64,000 nt of DNA from Sinohyriopsis cumingii (GCA_028554795.2 JAPYKE020000273.1:62001-126000); one strand, 5' to 3'; numbered from the stretch's first letter, positions 46,211 through 58,209 are shown. The notes: generated from the sequence alone by a model not told the origin. A program made the numbers and translations.

Positions 46211-46285
46211 GTATAAATAGCGAAGCAGGCTTACGAAGAATTAGTTCGTTGCTCGAGTCAGAACAGCTCTGTCTTTTCCTTACAG
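46211..46285 (+). promoter_or_regulatory. TATA promoter and 5' exon ahead of SRCR exons
   Basis: TATAAATAG at 46212-46220 is followed about 30 bases later by TTAGTTCG, a good start-site context, and then by a short leader ending CTTACAG|GTAAGAAT, a near-perfect donor at 46286. The 43-base leader is repeated with small changes at 46813-46855, where the donor is absent. The direction and the SRCR exons downstream suggest one gene, but the connection is inferred. Confidence 0.4.
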
Positions 46286-47003
46286 GTAAGAATCGTCTGC
46301 GTTCGCAAACTTCTTTAAAGAATGTGTATTTTTTAATATTTGAGATTTTAACGGTAAAGTTCATATTTTCCAATATTTTTGTGAGTTCTTTATATTTTCT
46401 ATTATAATATAATGGAATGTTTAATTGTATTTGTGGTATGTATTATTGGAAAAGAAGAATTCGCTACCAACTTCCTGTTTAGACTTAATTTGGAAATAAA
46501 AGATTTTTTAAGTAATATTGAGTAATGTTTAGTAACCTATTCCAAATTAGTATCCTATTTTAAATTTAGCACGATACATTTCTTCAAAATGATTGTTGCA
46601 TTATTCGCAACTATTGAATTTTATACTCCTAGGATATCATGAAGTTAATCGAGATTTAACTATCTATATTACATTCTAAAAGGCAGATATTATACAATGA
46701 AGTTGGTAAGCACGATGGGAAAGTATAAGTTTATATGTATTTCTTGTCTTTTAAATATAAAGGCTTTATAAATGTATCTTTAAAATTCAGCATTATATAT
46801 ATATCATAAAAGTTCGTTGCTCGAGTCAGAAGGGCTCTGTCTTTTCCTTATAGCGATTCCGTACCGCATTCCTCAAGATGTAGACGTATCTCCACGGTTA
46901 TTGGTGACACCCTTTTTAGAGAGCCTGAATTCCTTCTTCTCTCTCTGTCTCTCTAACCATGGGCAACGATATTTCGTAACTTATGAGTGATCTCTTTTCA
47001 TAG

Positions 47004-47203
47004 AGAGAGATGAGAAGAAGGTTATGATGGAACTCATATCATGACATACCCGCAAGGCTCGTGCGGGACATGGAAAAATTTGGTTTGTGACGTTAATCGT
47101 ACTGGAAATGAAACAAACATACAGGATTGGCAGCATAACGAATGGGGAATATATGGTTTTGATCATAATAAGGATGTTGGGATTCTCTGCAGAGACCTGG
47201 CAA
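47004..47203 (+). pseudogene. SRCR domain, C-terminal half (exon)
   Basis: Scavenger receptor cysteine-rich domains bind ligands outside the cell. This exon has CDVNRTGNETNIQD, HNEWGIY and DHNKDVGILC. Two cysteines that should form disulphides are replaced by Trp (in IQDWQH) and Phe (in YGFDH), so the domain is probably not functional. The acceptor is TTTTCATAG, and the donor GCAA|GTATGT at 47204 leaves one base that completes AAT with the next exon. Confidence 0.6.
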
Positions 47204-47590
47204 GTATGTTCCGTGTACTTTATCTTAATGTTTGATGTCTGTCCCGTAAGACTGTAACATACAACTATTTTCTTTTAATATAGACGAAGTTCATGGTCAT
47301 GTAATGACCTTGTTTGTATATCTGTAATGCAACTTGTCAATATTGAACATATCTTGATAAGGGCACTTTGCAGTGACTTTATTAAATATAAGAAAGATGT
47401 CCACTTCATTTTAAATGTAGAGCTCGGTGCTAACAGATACATTCAATAATTACCCCACAAATATCTTCAAAACAGTAAACAAAACATCCTAAATTAATGT
47501 TCTCCTTATTTATTGTTTATCTTTCAATTTATTTATGTATTTTGACTTTTTAAAATTGTTTTTGAGGTACATAAATATTTTTCCATATAG

Positions 47591-47720
47591 ATACCGATTT
47601 ACGATTGACGGGAGGTTTTCATAACCTCGAAATCTTCTACCGTGGACACTTAGGCACTGTCTGCGATGATGGATGGGATGATCCAGATGCCACTGTTTCC
47701 TGTCAAATGCTGGGCTTAAC
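47591..47720 (+). pseudogene. SRCR domain, N-terminal half (exon)
   Basis: It starts LRLTGG and contains the typical [20 protein letters not shown] followed by QMLGLT. The acceptor is CATATAG and the donor AAC|GTAAGT. The phase matches both neighbours (2 bases in, 2 bases out), so it is spliced to the exons on each side. Confidence 0.75.
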
Positions 47721-48036
47721 GTAAGTAATAATTTTACAAGAAACATTACACAGTTGGTATGATGTTTTCGTGATCTGAAATGCTTATTTTGTTGTCATTT
47801 TGTCAAGGTTAAGTGTCAGAATACTTACCTCTGAAATTTGCCTTCTGGGTAGGATTTGTCGGTTTAACACAATGCATCTAGGTATTTTATTGTTGGGTTT
47901 GTGATCGCGAATTTAATTCAGATTTCGCGAGGTACAAAATGATATGCTGTTCTTTTCAGCACCTTAATAAGAATCAAATAATTAATTCACAAATAATTTT
48001 GAAAATAAATTAACGAAACATTCGTGTCTTTTTCAG

Positions 48037-48205
48037 GTATGGCTATGTAGCAATCGCAGCTAAATTTGGTCAAGGTTCAGGACGCATTTAGCTGGAAAAT
48101 GTGCGATGTAAAGGAAATGAGACAAACCTAGAAGACTGCCAACATGGTGGATGGGTTCGAGAAAATTGTTTCCATCAGGCGGATGCAGGAATCTTCTCCC
48201 AGTAG
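48037..48205 (+). pseudogene. SRCR domain, C-terminal half with nonsense codon (exon)
   Basis: It completes the domain: YGYVAIAAKFGQGSGRI, then TAG at 48089-48091 in place of the Trp of the usual IWL, then LENVRCKGNETNLEDCQH, NCFHQADAGI and a stop. The final cysteine of the domain is missing (IFS in place of I-x-C). The gene is therefore a pseudogene, or this copy is. Acceptor TTTTTCAG. Confidence 0.7.
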
Positions 48206-51200
48206 CCACCGTTGCTTCTTCCACATTTTTTAAAATACATTTTTTGGCCATAAAGTGTGTATTCCTTGATATAGCAGAAACTTATATGATACAGAGTTTT
48301 GTAACACCCTCACTGCTTTTGTCGTTATGTGTCATGACTAACATTGCGCAAACGTTGAAATGTACTAGAGAGAATTAGGAAACCATATAAACATTAGGTT
48401 AAAAGTTCATGACAGAAATCATTAAGAATGTGTGCGAAAATTCAGGATAAGAGCGTCAGCGTAAATTGTTTTGCAAAATTATTGTGAGATTTGACAAGCA
48501 TGCAACATTTTCATATGCAAATGAGGAAGCCGATGAGGTGAGCAGTTCAGGTAAGTGTCCTTTTTGCTTGTGCGATCGTTAATGGGTCAGGGAATGTAAA
48601 CTTCAGGTGGCTGTATGTACGGTAGTAAACTTGGTGGTGACACTTCAGCCTGTTGTCCATTTTTGTGTGTTATAGATGTCTATGGAAATGTATACCAACT
48701 GGATCATTGTAACATTTATTAAAAAGCGCATATATAAGTGTATAGCAATGACTCATAATTGCATTTGGCAGATCTATGGGTATTACAGTAATTCATAATT
48801 GAATTTGAGAGATATGACAATCACTCATGATCGCATTTGATCCATGTGTATGACAATCACTCATGATCGTATTAGATCCATGTGTATGACAATCATTCAT
48901 AATTGCATTTGAGAGATCTATGTATATGACAATCACTCATGATCGCATTTGATCCATGTGTATGACAATCACTCAAAATTCATTTGACAAAAAGGGTGTA
49001 TGAATTGTTCAGATCGGCATGTATACAAAGCAATTTTGATACACTACTTGATAAAAAAAACAGTGCAAGATATCTCACAAATAACATATACATAAAAGCT
49101 GCTATTATACATTTCATGAAGTTTTTTTCTTGACCAAAATGATTCTCATTTTGTGCATACGACCATCAAAAAGACAAATATCAATGTCCTGTCTTCTCCG
49201 AAGTGATATTCTTTACCGACGAGGATTATTCAGTGTGGTTTGAGAGTGATACCTTTAATGGATTTCGTTGGGTCTAAACGAAATTTATGCATCTTTATAG
49301 AGATGATACCTTGCATGAGTTCGAATTCCAGCATTCCACGACATAATTTACAGGTGTTATCCCGTCCTACTGACTTTGTTTTCATCGGCTTGACTTTCCC
49401 AAGGTTTGTTAGATTTCAACCAAATGGGGTATGCAGCCTTATGGTTGACCCCACGTTTGTGTGAAATCGATACCTGGCATCCTATAGGCAATTTAAAAAT
49501 CACACAATTACATGCATCCTTGCCTTGTTATCAACTGAACCTCTAGAAATGGGCCTGTCTCTGTTATTTGATACAACGTCTTGCCATGATTTTAACACTG
49601 GCAGAGTTTCATGAAAATCTCTCCTGGCGTTACATGCTTATGGACTAAAGAAGCAATTGTAAACAAAGGGATGGGCAGATAATGAGTTAATATAACATGC
49701 CCATTGTAAGACTGACATAATAAAATAAATCAATATTCGTTTCGTAATTTAGCATGACGCATGAGCTACATGTTACCAGTAGTGTTCATGCTTTGTCCTT
49801 TACCTTGAGAAATGATCTAGAACATGGTAAGCAAGTCACTGTCGTTGTATATCGGCGAATATACATTCTGTCTATTATCTTAAAATAGATGTAAAAGGCA
49901 CTTGTTAGATTTGTTGTATCTACCTCACCCCATCCAAAACTCAGCAACCCAACCCGCAGTGCTAAGGTCGCCAAAACTGAACCACTTAATGTTGCCTTTA
50001 ATCAGTCACATACCAAAACTGAATCAATGAAAGTGTTGCGACGTGCGAAAGCACAACTTCTTTGAAAATCTTTTATTTTTTATTTTTATTAAACTGATGA
50101 TGTCTCTTTAGTTTACAGAAATCTTGCTTGGTATGGTGCTCCGACATGACAGCCGACCCGTGCCTTGATGATTCAAGTTTCTAAAAAGTTTTTATTATTG
50201 TAGTATTCGTAACAACGTTAGTTGTATCAAATAACCAAACTCCCCCCAACCCATGTTCATAGTCGTTCTATGATAGAAAGAAATAAGGGAGATTATTAAG
50301 TTATATGCTGTATCGATCATTAATGTCACACTATTACAAAACGGATCGAAATTTTGGACCAATAAAATCAAATCAACATAATTATGGCTTAATAAATCTT
50401 CTCTCAGCGTGTTTTTTTTTATACTAAATTTTAGCGCATAAATGTGTTAATCGTGCTTATTTATCGTTTTGGCTGCTGATCCAACCCAGGACATAGTATT
50501 TTGAGAACAATCCTAGAATTTGCAGTCAAATGATCACCACTAAACTCATACAGCTGAAAAGAACGACAGCAAAAAAGAAAAAAAGAAAGATAAAAAAGAA
50601 GAACAAAAAAAAAAAAAAAATGCTAAAACCAAGAGAGAGTTTTCACCAATGAAAATGCAGGAATTAATGTAACTTTCGAACAATAGATTCAAAAGCCTTC
50701 CGTTAGTTCCGTGCCCATGTCGTTTTCCTAAGTGAAAACCGCATTACGAAGAAAAGACGTCAGCTTGATGATACAAAAGAGTAGAACGATTGCGAGCATT
50801 AATGAAAGGCAGAAACATCGGAGTTTTTCGCGTTTCTATCGGAGCTCAGACTTTGCAGAGACGGATTGCCTACATTTCTTAGTGCTGAGACCAAATCAGA
50901 GGATTTGGCATCTCTGCAACGGTGTCTGGTTCTGCACGGTTGAGAATATCTTTGTAATCGTCACATATGGCCAGATGTCTTGATTCTGCGTCGCTGTAGA
51001 TTTTTCTTCTATTGGTCAGTCAGTGAAAATTAGTGTGGATGCCATCTATATATTATTTACCGAAGACATTTCTATAATTTATTTTCTATTGATGTCAATC
51101 GCCAAAGATCTTCACCGTCGTTGCTGGAAATTTCACTGCAATTATCTAGTAGGAAATCACTTGTGCGTTGTCAGCAAATACTGATTTGTCTGAGTGAGTA

Positions 51201-54200
51201 TCTTAATTGGGATTATGAGGCCACCCCTACCTATCATAATTCTCTAGCCTGCGAACCTCTGACACGGTTGCAGAGCGGGCTCACGTGGGCTACAATTGCA
51301 GGTGCACGTATGTGCAAACCATTCACAGTAGGGAAAGGTCATGGGGAATCTAGGAGGGGTTCTGGGTTGGAATACTTGATAGATAATCATGTCCTCATGT
51401 ATTAATTATGATGATACTGCCCGAAGCGTTTCTCTGTTGACATCGATTAGTAATAGCACCGGTTTATTGAGAGATATTGGTTTCTTAGTTATTTTTGTTT
51501 AATTTGTCTTTCTTTTCTTTTCTTGCAACTCTGATTAAAAAAATCGGACTTAAATCGGCATGCTTTTGTAAGAGTAACGAACTCAAATTATTTACTTCAA
51601 ATAGCTGCTACGACAATATGTTGGCACCAGCCAAAATCAAACTCAAATACGAGAGACCATAAACAAATCAGATAACACCAAATGCGCTATGAAGGAAAAA
51701 AGAGGTGATATATTTGATTAGTAATTTTAGGCAGGCTACAAAAATACTATATTAGATAATACAGTATAAGCACGAAGCCTTGCACCACGTGTGCAAAGAA
51801 CGTTTCATTTTCAGCTCAGTGTGCCGTTTTTCGTTTAGTATGGTTACCTTGGATCGAGTTTGAAAAGTGGGCTACATAGCTTTAAATCAGTTACTTTAAA
51901 AGTGAAGAATTAAACTTCATCTTTGAGGCACATGTCTCATTTGGACATACAATGATGATTTACAAAGGGACGTTTTGTTACAGTAAGAAGATCTCTATGA
52001 ATAGCCAAGTTTTGTTTTAAGGACCGAGATGGTTCCTGGCAACGTATAAGATGTAAAGAAACTTTCTTGCCTTTAGAAGAAACGCTGTTCGTCTCTTTCG
52101 CAACGCGGCAAATATAAAATCGAATAATAAGCCAGAACATTGTTCTTCACTTCATACATTGTGAATCCTATTATTATCAAAAATCCCTTGAGTATATATC
52201 ATAGACATTGTACAAATATATAATATGTACCATCGAGTGTATCCAAAACCGAAATGAGTGAGAATAATCAAATGTTATTTTGTAATTGCCATTCAATATT
52301 TATTTGGATACACCATTTTTGTCAGAAATAAAACACAACAAAACAAATAATTCAAGAAATATGCACATGTGTTACCCGAAAATACAGGATTTCGTTTTTA
52401 CCTCATTCTGAGACTACCTGACACCTGGAAATAAGTAAGAATTCACTTTGAACCTCCCATTTTTACTGAAGCCCTATAAATAGTATTCGGATTCCTGACG
52501 ATAATTTCAGTTCTAAAGACGTAGGAAAGCCTTTAAAAGTTAAACTTGTCTAAATATTAATGGCTACCCTCTTTGATCGTTTAGTCAGGTTACTGCTATA
52601 TCAAGATTCTTTTGATTGATATACTTTTGATTTGGGGTTAAAACCATCTAGCAGCTGTCTATACATGTATACACAAGGTTTGCTGTGTATATGTGTATTT
52701 ACTCAGCACATCTTCTGTATTAGATACACCTATTACACCTATGTAACACGTTTCATTAAGTTATGTAGGTACGAACTTTCTGTAAGACATGCCAGTATAA
52801 TTCCAATTATTATGAATGAAATAGATTTTCTGCATATGACTGGATATTAAAGGTCACGTGATACTTGCGTAAAACAAAACTTACACATCGGTAAATTCTG
52901 GGACTACTCTCGGTTTCTAGCAATGTTTGAAATGTACAGAAATATTGCAGACACGCATTGAGAAACGATTGTTTTATCATTTAAATTTGTAATTCAGCAA
53001 ATAAGTCATAATTATACTCTTTTTATTCCTTTTCCAATATTATTTCATTGAACTGCATAGTTTACTATACAATTATGGCGTTCGTCTGCTACATGGTCCT
53101 GCAATTTGGCCGATTACAGAGTTTTGTCACTGAAACTTTCTCCTGATATCGAACAATTAGATGACAAGGAGCAAAAACAAATTGTATCAACCCGTGAAAA
53201 GGATGGTTGTGGATTTTGTTGATATTGCAATTGATATTAAAAACTCTGGAAATGAAACGGAAGAACTCTAAAAGACAGAAAGACCTCCGTCACGCAAGGC
53301 ATACACAACAACAATAATAATAGTGTGGGAACCGGATCAATCAAATTTGGGGCTACGGAAGGGCATATAACAAGAGTCAAGCAATCATCTGAAGAGGAAT
53401 TAAAACATGGCGTCCGTACATAGGAGCAAGTGGTTGGCGGCAACTTGCCCCCACCCCCGTATTTCATCTGTAAACAAGGTTTGGCCTACAGCCGTAAAAC
53501 GTAATACCTGGCCACTACATATTTACACTGCCCCTCCCCTCAAAAAATTAATTCTGCGGGCTCCCTTGAATCAAAAGCTATTGAAATTAACAAGTAATCA
53601 GAGCTCACCAAACGTTACACAAACTGGGGCATTGGAATTTTCAATGGCAACCTTTTTATAAAAAAATGTGTGTGTATAATGGGATGGTGTGAATCTGACC
53701 ACTTTCACAGAAACCTCACATATTTATGAGACCATCACTCAAAGATTGAATGAAGTTTTTAAATGCTAAAACTGCAAGAAAAAGAAGAATATAATCTGAT
53801 CATTCGCATGAAATATCTTTAGTGGATAAATGTTGAACATTTAATATAGGACACACTTTGTTAAAATTACGATGCTATGATGTCCCCTCCACCAATGCGA
53901 ATCCACATCATTGAAAAATGAATATAATAATCCATGAAGCTGATTCTTTTGTTAAGGTAAATTATTATGAAGTGTAGTCATTCACTAAATTACACAGAAA
54001 TTACATTACTATTTAGTTGCTACAGTTCTTCTCAAGAAATAAATCTTCTATAAAATTTAAAAAACTTGAAACGCTGAAGACTACGGTTCATATTATTGCC
54101 ATATTACATACATTAAAACCCAATAATAAATATGAAAGTCAAGTACATGTTGTAGGAAATGTCTTCTTTATATGTATTTCAAAATTATCATGCAAAGTGT

Positions 54201-54475
54201 AAGAACTGTATGGCTAGGAATATTTTTCGATTTACTTAAAGCTTGGTGCATTGAAAGTATTGGACACAAGCTCGACTTCAACACACTTATGCCAGATGAG
54301 ATGAATGGCCACGTTGAGGCCTAACCGAAATTCTTAGCATTCAGGGTTACAAAAAATGCCAGCTGATCAGGCGCAAAAATATAATATAAATTAATTTTGA
54401 AAAGTTTGCGCAGTCATATATATATATTCTTTTCCAATGTCCTTCATATATAAATATATATATGGAGAAGAATAG
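48206..54475. other. noncoding host DNA
   Basis: About 6.3 kb without a gene that I can support. A diverged tandem repeat (ATGACAATCACTCATGATC, unit 36-60 bases) lies at 48740-48985, and an A-rich tract at 50565-50622. Frames at 50732, 51121, 53237 and 53407 have no domains. Confidence 0.45.
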
Positions 54476-55130
54476 AGTTTGTCAAAGACAAAGAATTCAA
54501 AGATGCTAATTCAATATTAAATGCAAAATTAAAATTTAATCTAAAATCAGATATTTCAAGATCAACCCAGCACTATACTATAATTTCACCAGAAGAATTA
54601 GAGAACATCAATGCCTTTCTTTAAAACCTTGACCCTATTGCAAATCGATTAGAATCTGATTTGTAATTGTCACTATCATTTGTCCAGTGAAATCTGCGAA
54701 AGTTTTTTCTGGATAAATCGGACAAAGCAGAGAAGACCGTGTTACACACTGCAGTAAAGAAGCAATGAAATCTCATGAATTAGCTCAAAGAAGGTACATA
54801 TATATGTTAATCTGTGAGACCAAAAACATTTATCCTCATTCATGTCAATCTTCTGCAAGAATGCATGAGAACAGTGTTATAATGGTCACGCACTGTTTGC
54901 AACAGCAATTCAAGATATGAGTAATGCTGGGTTTGCTACCAGGAATATTTTGTTTATGACAAACCACAAATATGAGAAGTCTCTTTAAACGTACAGTCGC
55001 TGACCTAGCACTGAACAAAACCAATTTATTAGGTCAGTTTTGAAAAATATGGCTATTGGTGGTCAAGCTCTGTCTGTATCAGTCCCTGAAACCAACCCCT
55101 TCACTTCAGATCAAAATCTGCAACCATCGA
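54476..55130 (+). pseudogene. Crypton/DUF3504-type tyrosine recombinase remnant
   Basis: The first part, KDKEFKDANSILNAKLKFNL, is the N-terminal signature of the KIAA1958/QRICH1/Crypton group. Then a gap has decayed coding sequence. The last part, near 54920-55000, reads MSNAGFATRNILFMTNHKYE followed by a stop and TYSR, which matches the catalytic end of tyrosine recombinases (AGF..R.I...TGH...SL.SY). The conserved Gly of TGH is Asn here. Several frameshifts and stops. It ends about 110 bases outside the Polinton terminus. Confidence 0.55.
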
Positions 55131-55241
55131 TAAAATCTTGAATCCCTAGTTCAAACACTTGAATCGCACGGTCCCTTCCAGCACTCCAACACTCAGCTAT
55201 GCAACCAAACAAAGCATATGGCATGCTTTGCGAGCAACTAT

Positions 55242-55530
55242 AGTAGTGAAGGGGGACACCCTAGCGACAATGTAAATCCCAGTCAAAACGATCGTGGGAC
55301 ATTCTGGCGAGAAGGGGAATTTAACATGGGGAAATTTAACATGGATGGGACTATAGAGCGACAAAAAAAGAATGGGACTGTCTAGACACAAGGGAAATTG
55401 AACATGGGAATAGGGGGATTGCTTACGGACAAGGGGCCTTACCATGAATAGAGGGACAAAGACAGAGATAACACAGACAACATACATTATACAACAACTT
55501 GACAAATAACTATAAAAAAAAAAACTGAGG
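55242..55530 (-). repeat. subterminal repeat region and inner end of Polinton copy 2
   Basis: Tracts of GGGAAATTTAACATGG and GGGACTATAGAG repeat here. They align with the end of copy 1 in inverse orientation. No gene. Confidence 0.7.
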
Positions 55531-55562
55531 CAAGAAAGCAAATCTTTAGGAGGCATATGAGT

Positions 55563-55578
55563 GGTCCTAAAATGGGCC
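55563..55578 (-). terminator. histone-type stem-loop remnant, gene 3 of copy 2
   Basis: Minus strand GGCCCATTTTAGGACC corresponds to the perfect loop after gene 3 of copy 1, with decayed pairing. CTAAAGATTTG, a possible downstream element, follows 14 bases later. Confidence 0.4.
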
Positions 55579-55583
55579 TTCTT

Positions 55584-55670
55584 CTATTTTCTCCAGTTGT
55601 TCCACCAGCTCTTCATTTTCCCAATGATTCATTTCTTCTTCTGCTTTTCATCCTCTGTCATCCAGTCAGG
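55584..55670 (-). pseudogene. cassette gene 3 remnant (C-terminal end only)
   Basis: DWMTEDEKQKKK, a stop, then IIGKMKSWWNNWRK. It matches the last 28 codons of gene 3 of copy 1. About 590 bases including promoter and N-terminal part are missing, and the minisatellite directly abuts the remnant. Confidence 0.55.
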
Positions 55671-55679
55671 AAAAAACAA

Positions 55680-55960
55680 ACCACAAATTACTATCCACAC
55701 ACGGGAAAGAGCAAAAACAAGACACAAATATACTGACAACACACGCGAAGAAGAAAAACAAAGCACAAATATACTATCTACACACAGGAAGAAGAAAAAA
55801 CATACCACAAATATAATATTCACACACGCGAGGAAGAAAAAACAAACCACAAATATACTAACCACACACAGAAAGGAGCAAAAACAAACCCTAATATACT
55901 ATCCACACAAACTTACGCAAACGCTTACAAACCCCAATAATCTACTATCCACACAAACGT
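55680..55960 (-). repeat. element-internal minisatellite, unit about 42 bases
   Basis: Complement of the repeat in copy 1, with about seven units of ATACTATCCACACA plus AAACAAACCACAAA. Confidence 0.85.
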
Positions 55961-55981
55961 AAGTCAGCTTATACAAACACA

Positions 55982-55984
55982 CAT

Positions 55985-56017
<33 letters not shown>
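55982..56017 (-). repeat. CA microsatellite
   Basis: About 18 CA units, at the position of the GT tract of copy 1. Confidence 0.9.
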
Positions 56018-56020
<3 letters not shown>

Positions 56021-56078
56021 AAAATAGTAAAGGAGTGAGTGTTTATAATCACACTCACTTCAATTGGCAACTTGAATA

Positions 56079-56114
56079 GTCTCTTTAAAAAAATTGTTAG
56101 CCCTGAGAAAGACT
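56079..56114 (-). terminator. histone-type stem-loop and downstream element, gene 2 of copy 2
   Basis: Minus strand AGTCTT-TCTC-AGGGCT (56114 to 56099) pairs over six positions if G-U is allowed. AAAGAGACT follows 11 bases later (56087 to 56079). The pairing is kept although three stem bases differ from copy 1. Confidence 0.5.
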
Positions 56115-56142
56115 GTTTTTTTAAAAACTTCAGATACACCTG

Positions 56143-56673
56143 TTAGTGATTACATCTCCCAGGCCGAGCCCCACACCCACATCGCCTACTCCAGTCATTG
56201 TCCCAATTGATTTGAGTGACTGGGAGTGCAGAGGCAGGATGATTAGCCTTAGAACCCCAATATTCAGTTTCTGGGATTCTAAGGATTTGTTCCCTCCGTC
56301 TTCTTCTTCTATGCCAGCCACGGGGATGATGTTGTTCTTGCTATTGCAACTCCTCCTCCCAGTTTTCCATTCATGGGATTGCGACTCTTGCTATTGGTGG
56401 TAAAGGCTGTGGTAGTGGTAGTGGATGTAGCTGACATGGCTGTGGTGCTGGTTCTGCCTGCGGAGGTATCATCACCTCAGGCTGGACCTCACACAGAGGT
56501 TTTAGCATGAGGTGAGGTAGGATAATGTCTTCCTTCACTTTCTTCTTTTTCCTCTCATCCTCTTCTTCCATTCTAGCTTCCTCCTTAACTGCCTCCATGG
56601 CCAGCTCGTCCAGGAGGCGCCTGGCATAGTCCACGTGCACTTGAATTTCAAGCAATTTTGTAAGTCTACTCAT
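56143..56673 (-). pseudogene. cassette gene 2, copy 2
   Basis: It starts MSRLTKLLEIQVHVDYARRL, with LLDELAMEA as in copy 1, then a shorter Glu/Lys coiled coil, a Pro/Gln-rich section and, after a frameshift near 56390, the conserved end NDWSRRCGCGARPGRCNH. An extended reading from an upstream ATG is possible but not needed. This copy shows that the Cys/Arg-rich end belongs to the gene. Confidence 0.6.
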
Positions 56674-56706
56674 TTTCTTTACTTGATGCATCAACGATGG
56701 GTAGCC

Positions 56707-56745
56707 TGACTGACGAGCGTTTCCCTTTATATGTGTGAAGGAAAC
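56707..56745 (-). promoter_or_regulatory. cassette promoter, gene 2 of copy 2
   Basis: Minus strand GTATGTTTCCTTCACAC then ATATAAAGG and AAACGCTCG. The box is shortened, but the TATA region and leader are kept. Confidence 0.5.
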
Positions 56746-56958
56746 ATACCCTGTTACCAAAACTTACTTGGCCCATATCATTACCCAGAGAATCATGGAA
56801 ACATGGACTTAAAAGAAACACTCACTCACTTTTTACTTACAAACACCAATTACAATCACAAGCTCACTGACTATTTTGACAAACTACGGAAACGAAGTGC
56901 TTATAGACACACTTCTATATTTTATAACTTACTAACAAACCATTGGCAGTTGAATTAG

Positions 56959-56998
56959 CATATCTTTTCTAGCGCATTGGGTAGCCCTGAAAAGGGTT
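56959..56998 (-). terminator. histone-type stem-loop and downstream element, gene 1 of copy 2
   Basis: Minus strand AACCCT-TTTC-AGGGCT followed by ACCCA, then AGAAAAGATATG 12 bases on. Five of six pairs are kept, with the consensus loop and flank. Confidence 0.65.
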
Positions 56999-57123
56999 GT
57001 TTTGTTGTCGAGGAGGAGGTATGGCAGTCTTTTATTGTCTAAGATTGCGTCCCCGTCTGGCGATAGGCTTTCCCACAGGATAGTGTCTGCTTCTTCGTAA
57101 AGAGAAGGAGAACTGTTTGATGT

Positions 57124-57387
57124 CTACACGGCAGTCGACAAAACCTCTGTCTGGTTCCTGCTGTCGCTCTTGTTGCTGATGCTCTCTCTGCTCTCTCTGT
57201 TGTTTCTTAAGTCTGTACTTCTCCGTCCATTTTTCTTTCTCTTTCTTGATTTCCTCTCTTCTATTAGGTCTTCAGTCGCTTTCAACTTTCTAACATTCTG
57301 TATCTTTTCAGGCTTCGGTATCAGGCTTTGCCTGACACGATGTAAATTCACATAAGCTTCGTTCATCTTGGCTAGTCTTGAGCACAT
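57124..57387 (-). CDS. cassette gene 1, copy 2
   Basis: It starts MCSRLAKMNEAYVNLHRVRQ, like copy 1, and runs through a Lys/Arg-rich segment in a frame that differs from copy 1 after the first 40 codons, ending at 57124. A one-base difference near 57280 changes the coiled-coil end to a basic end. Downstream the tail WESLSPDGDAILDNK corresponds to that of copy 1. Unknown family. Confidence 0.5.
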   Translation of the reverse strand: MCSRLAKMNEAYVNLHRVRQSLIPKPEKIQNVRKLKATEDLIEERKSRKRKKNGRRSTDLRNNRESRESISNKSDSRNQTEVLSTAV

Positions 57388-57439
57388 CTTCATAGGTGGA
57401 TGAGCCGACAATGGATGGTCAGACTTGAGACTTCCCCGC

Positions 57440-57482
57440 TTTATATGGTTCAAGCGCGGACGCGATCGAAAACATTCCTACA
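57440..57482 (-). promoter_or_regulatory. cassette promoter, gene 1 of copy 2
   Basis: Minus strand GGAATGTTTTCGATC, GCGTCCGCGCTTG, then CCATATAAAG, 53 bases before the ATG. Confidence 0.6.
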
Positions 57483-57685
57483 CTGTTTAGAGTAGGAACG
57501 CTAGAATAGTTTGATTTGAGGGATAGAGAGAAGTCAAAGAGAATGTTTCATGATAAAAATGGCAAACAACCGACAGGCTTAATTTTTCTTAACACATTTT
57601 TATTCAAGTAACTAACAACCAACAATCAAGAAATTTTTAAACTTAACAATCCAATAAACTAACAAACATTTTTTATAATAATTAA

Positions 57686-58209
57686 CTATTTTGGACAAGA
57701 TTGACAACGTTGTGAAGTGAAGCTAGACTTCCACTGTTGGAAGTCACTGGGACATTGATGTACACTACGTTTCCTACTTTCTCAACGTTTCAAGATGAGT
57801 GACGATCAAAATAAGTCACTAAATGTTCTAAAGAATATCCAAGACTGCGTTGATGAAGAAAATACACACAATATTGTTCACACACCATGGAATGTGTGCC
57901 TTGTAATTTCACATTATTGAATCGTGCTTCTCTTAAAGTAGACATGTCTTCCTACATGTCTTCATAAAGTCGACATGTCTTCCAAAGGTGGCAAGCCATA
58001 CGAATTAACATACTCCACACAACTTTCTTTACAAAAGTAGACGGCTACCCAGTGGGTTCCTGGGAGATGACTTTCGTCCGTGTTGATCACATAAGCTTGA
58101 TGGTCTTCAGGTTAGAATGAGGCAGTTCATCTTTACCTCACATGACAGAATTCCAAGAAGCATTGTACGAACCGTGGTTGAAAAGGTAATAAAGTTTCCA
58201 GGTATTCAT
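57686..58209 (-). pseudogene. adenain-like protease, copy 2 (inactive)
   Basis: It starts MNTWKLYYLFNHGSYN and keeps THWVAVYF with the catalytic His. The next motif reads EYVNSYG where copy 1 has EYFDSYG, so the Asp is gone, and CGQYC is CEQYC. Stops and shifts occur at several places, and one stretch (ACATGTCGAC...GTAGACATGT) has been rearranged. It cannot give an active enzyme. Confidence 0.75.
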
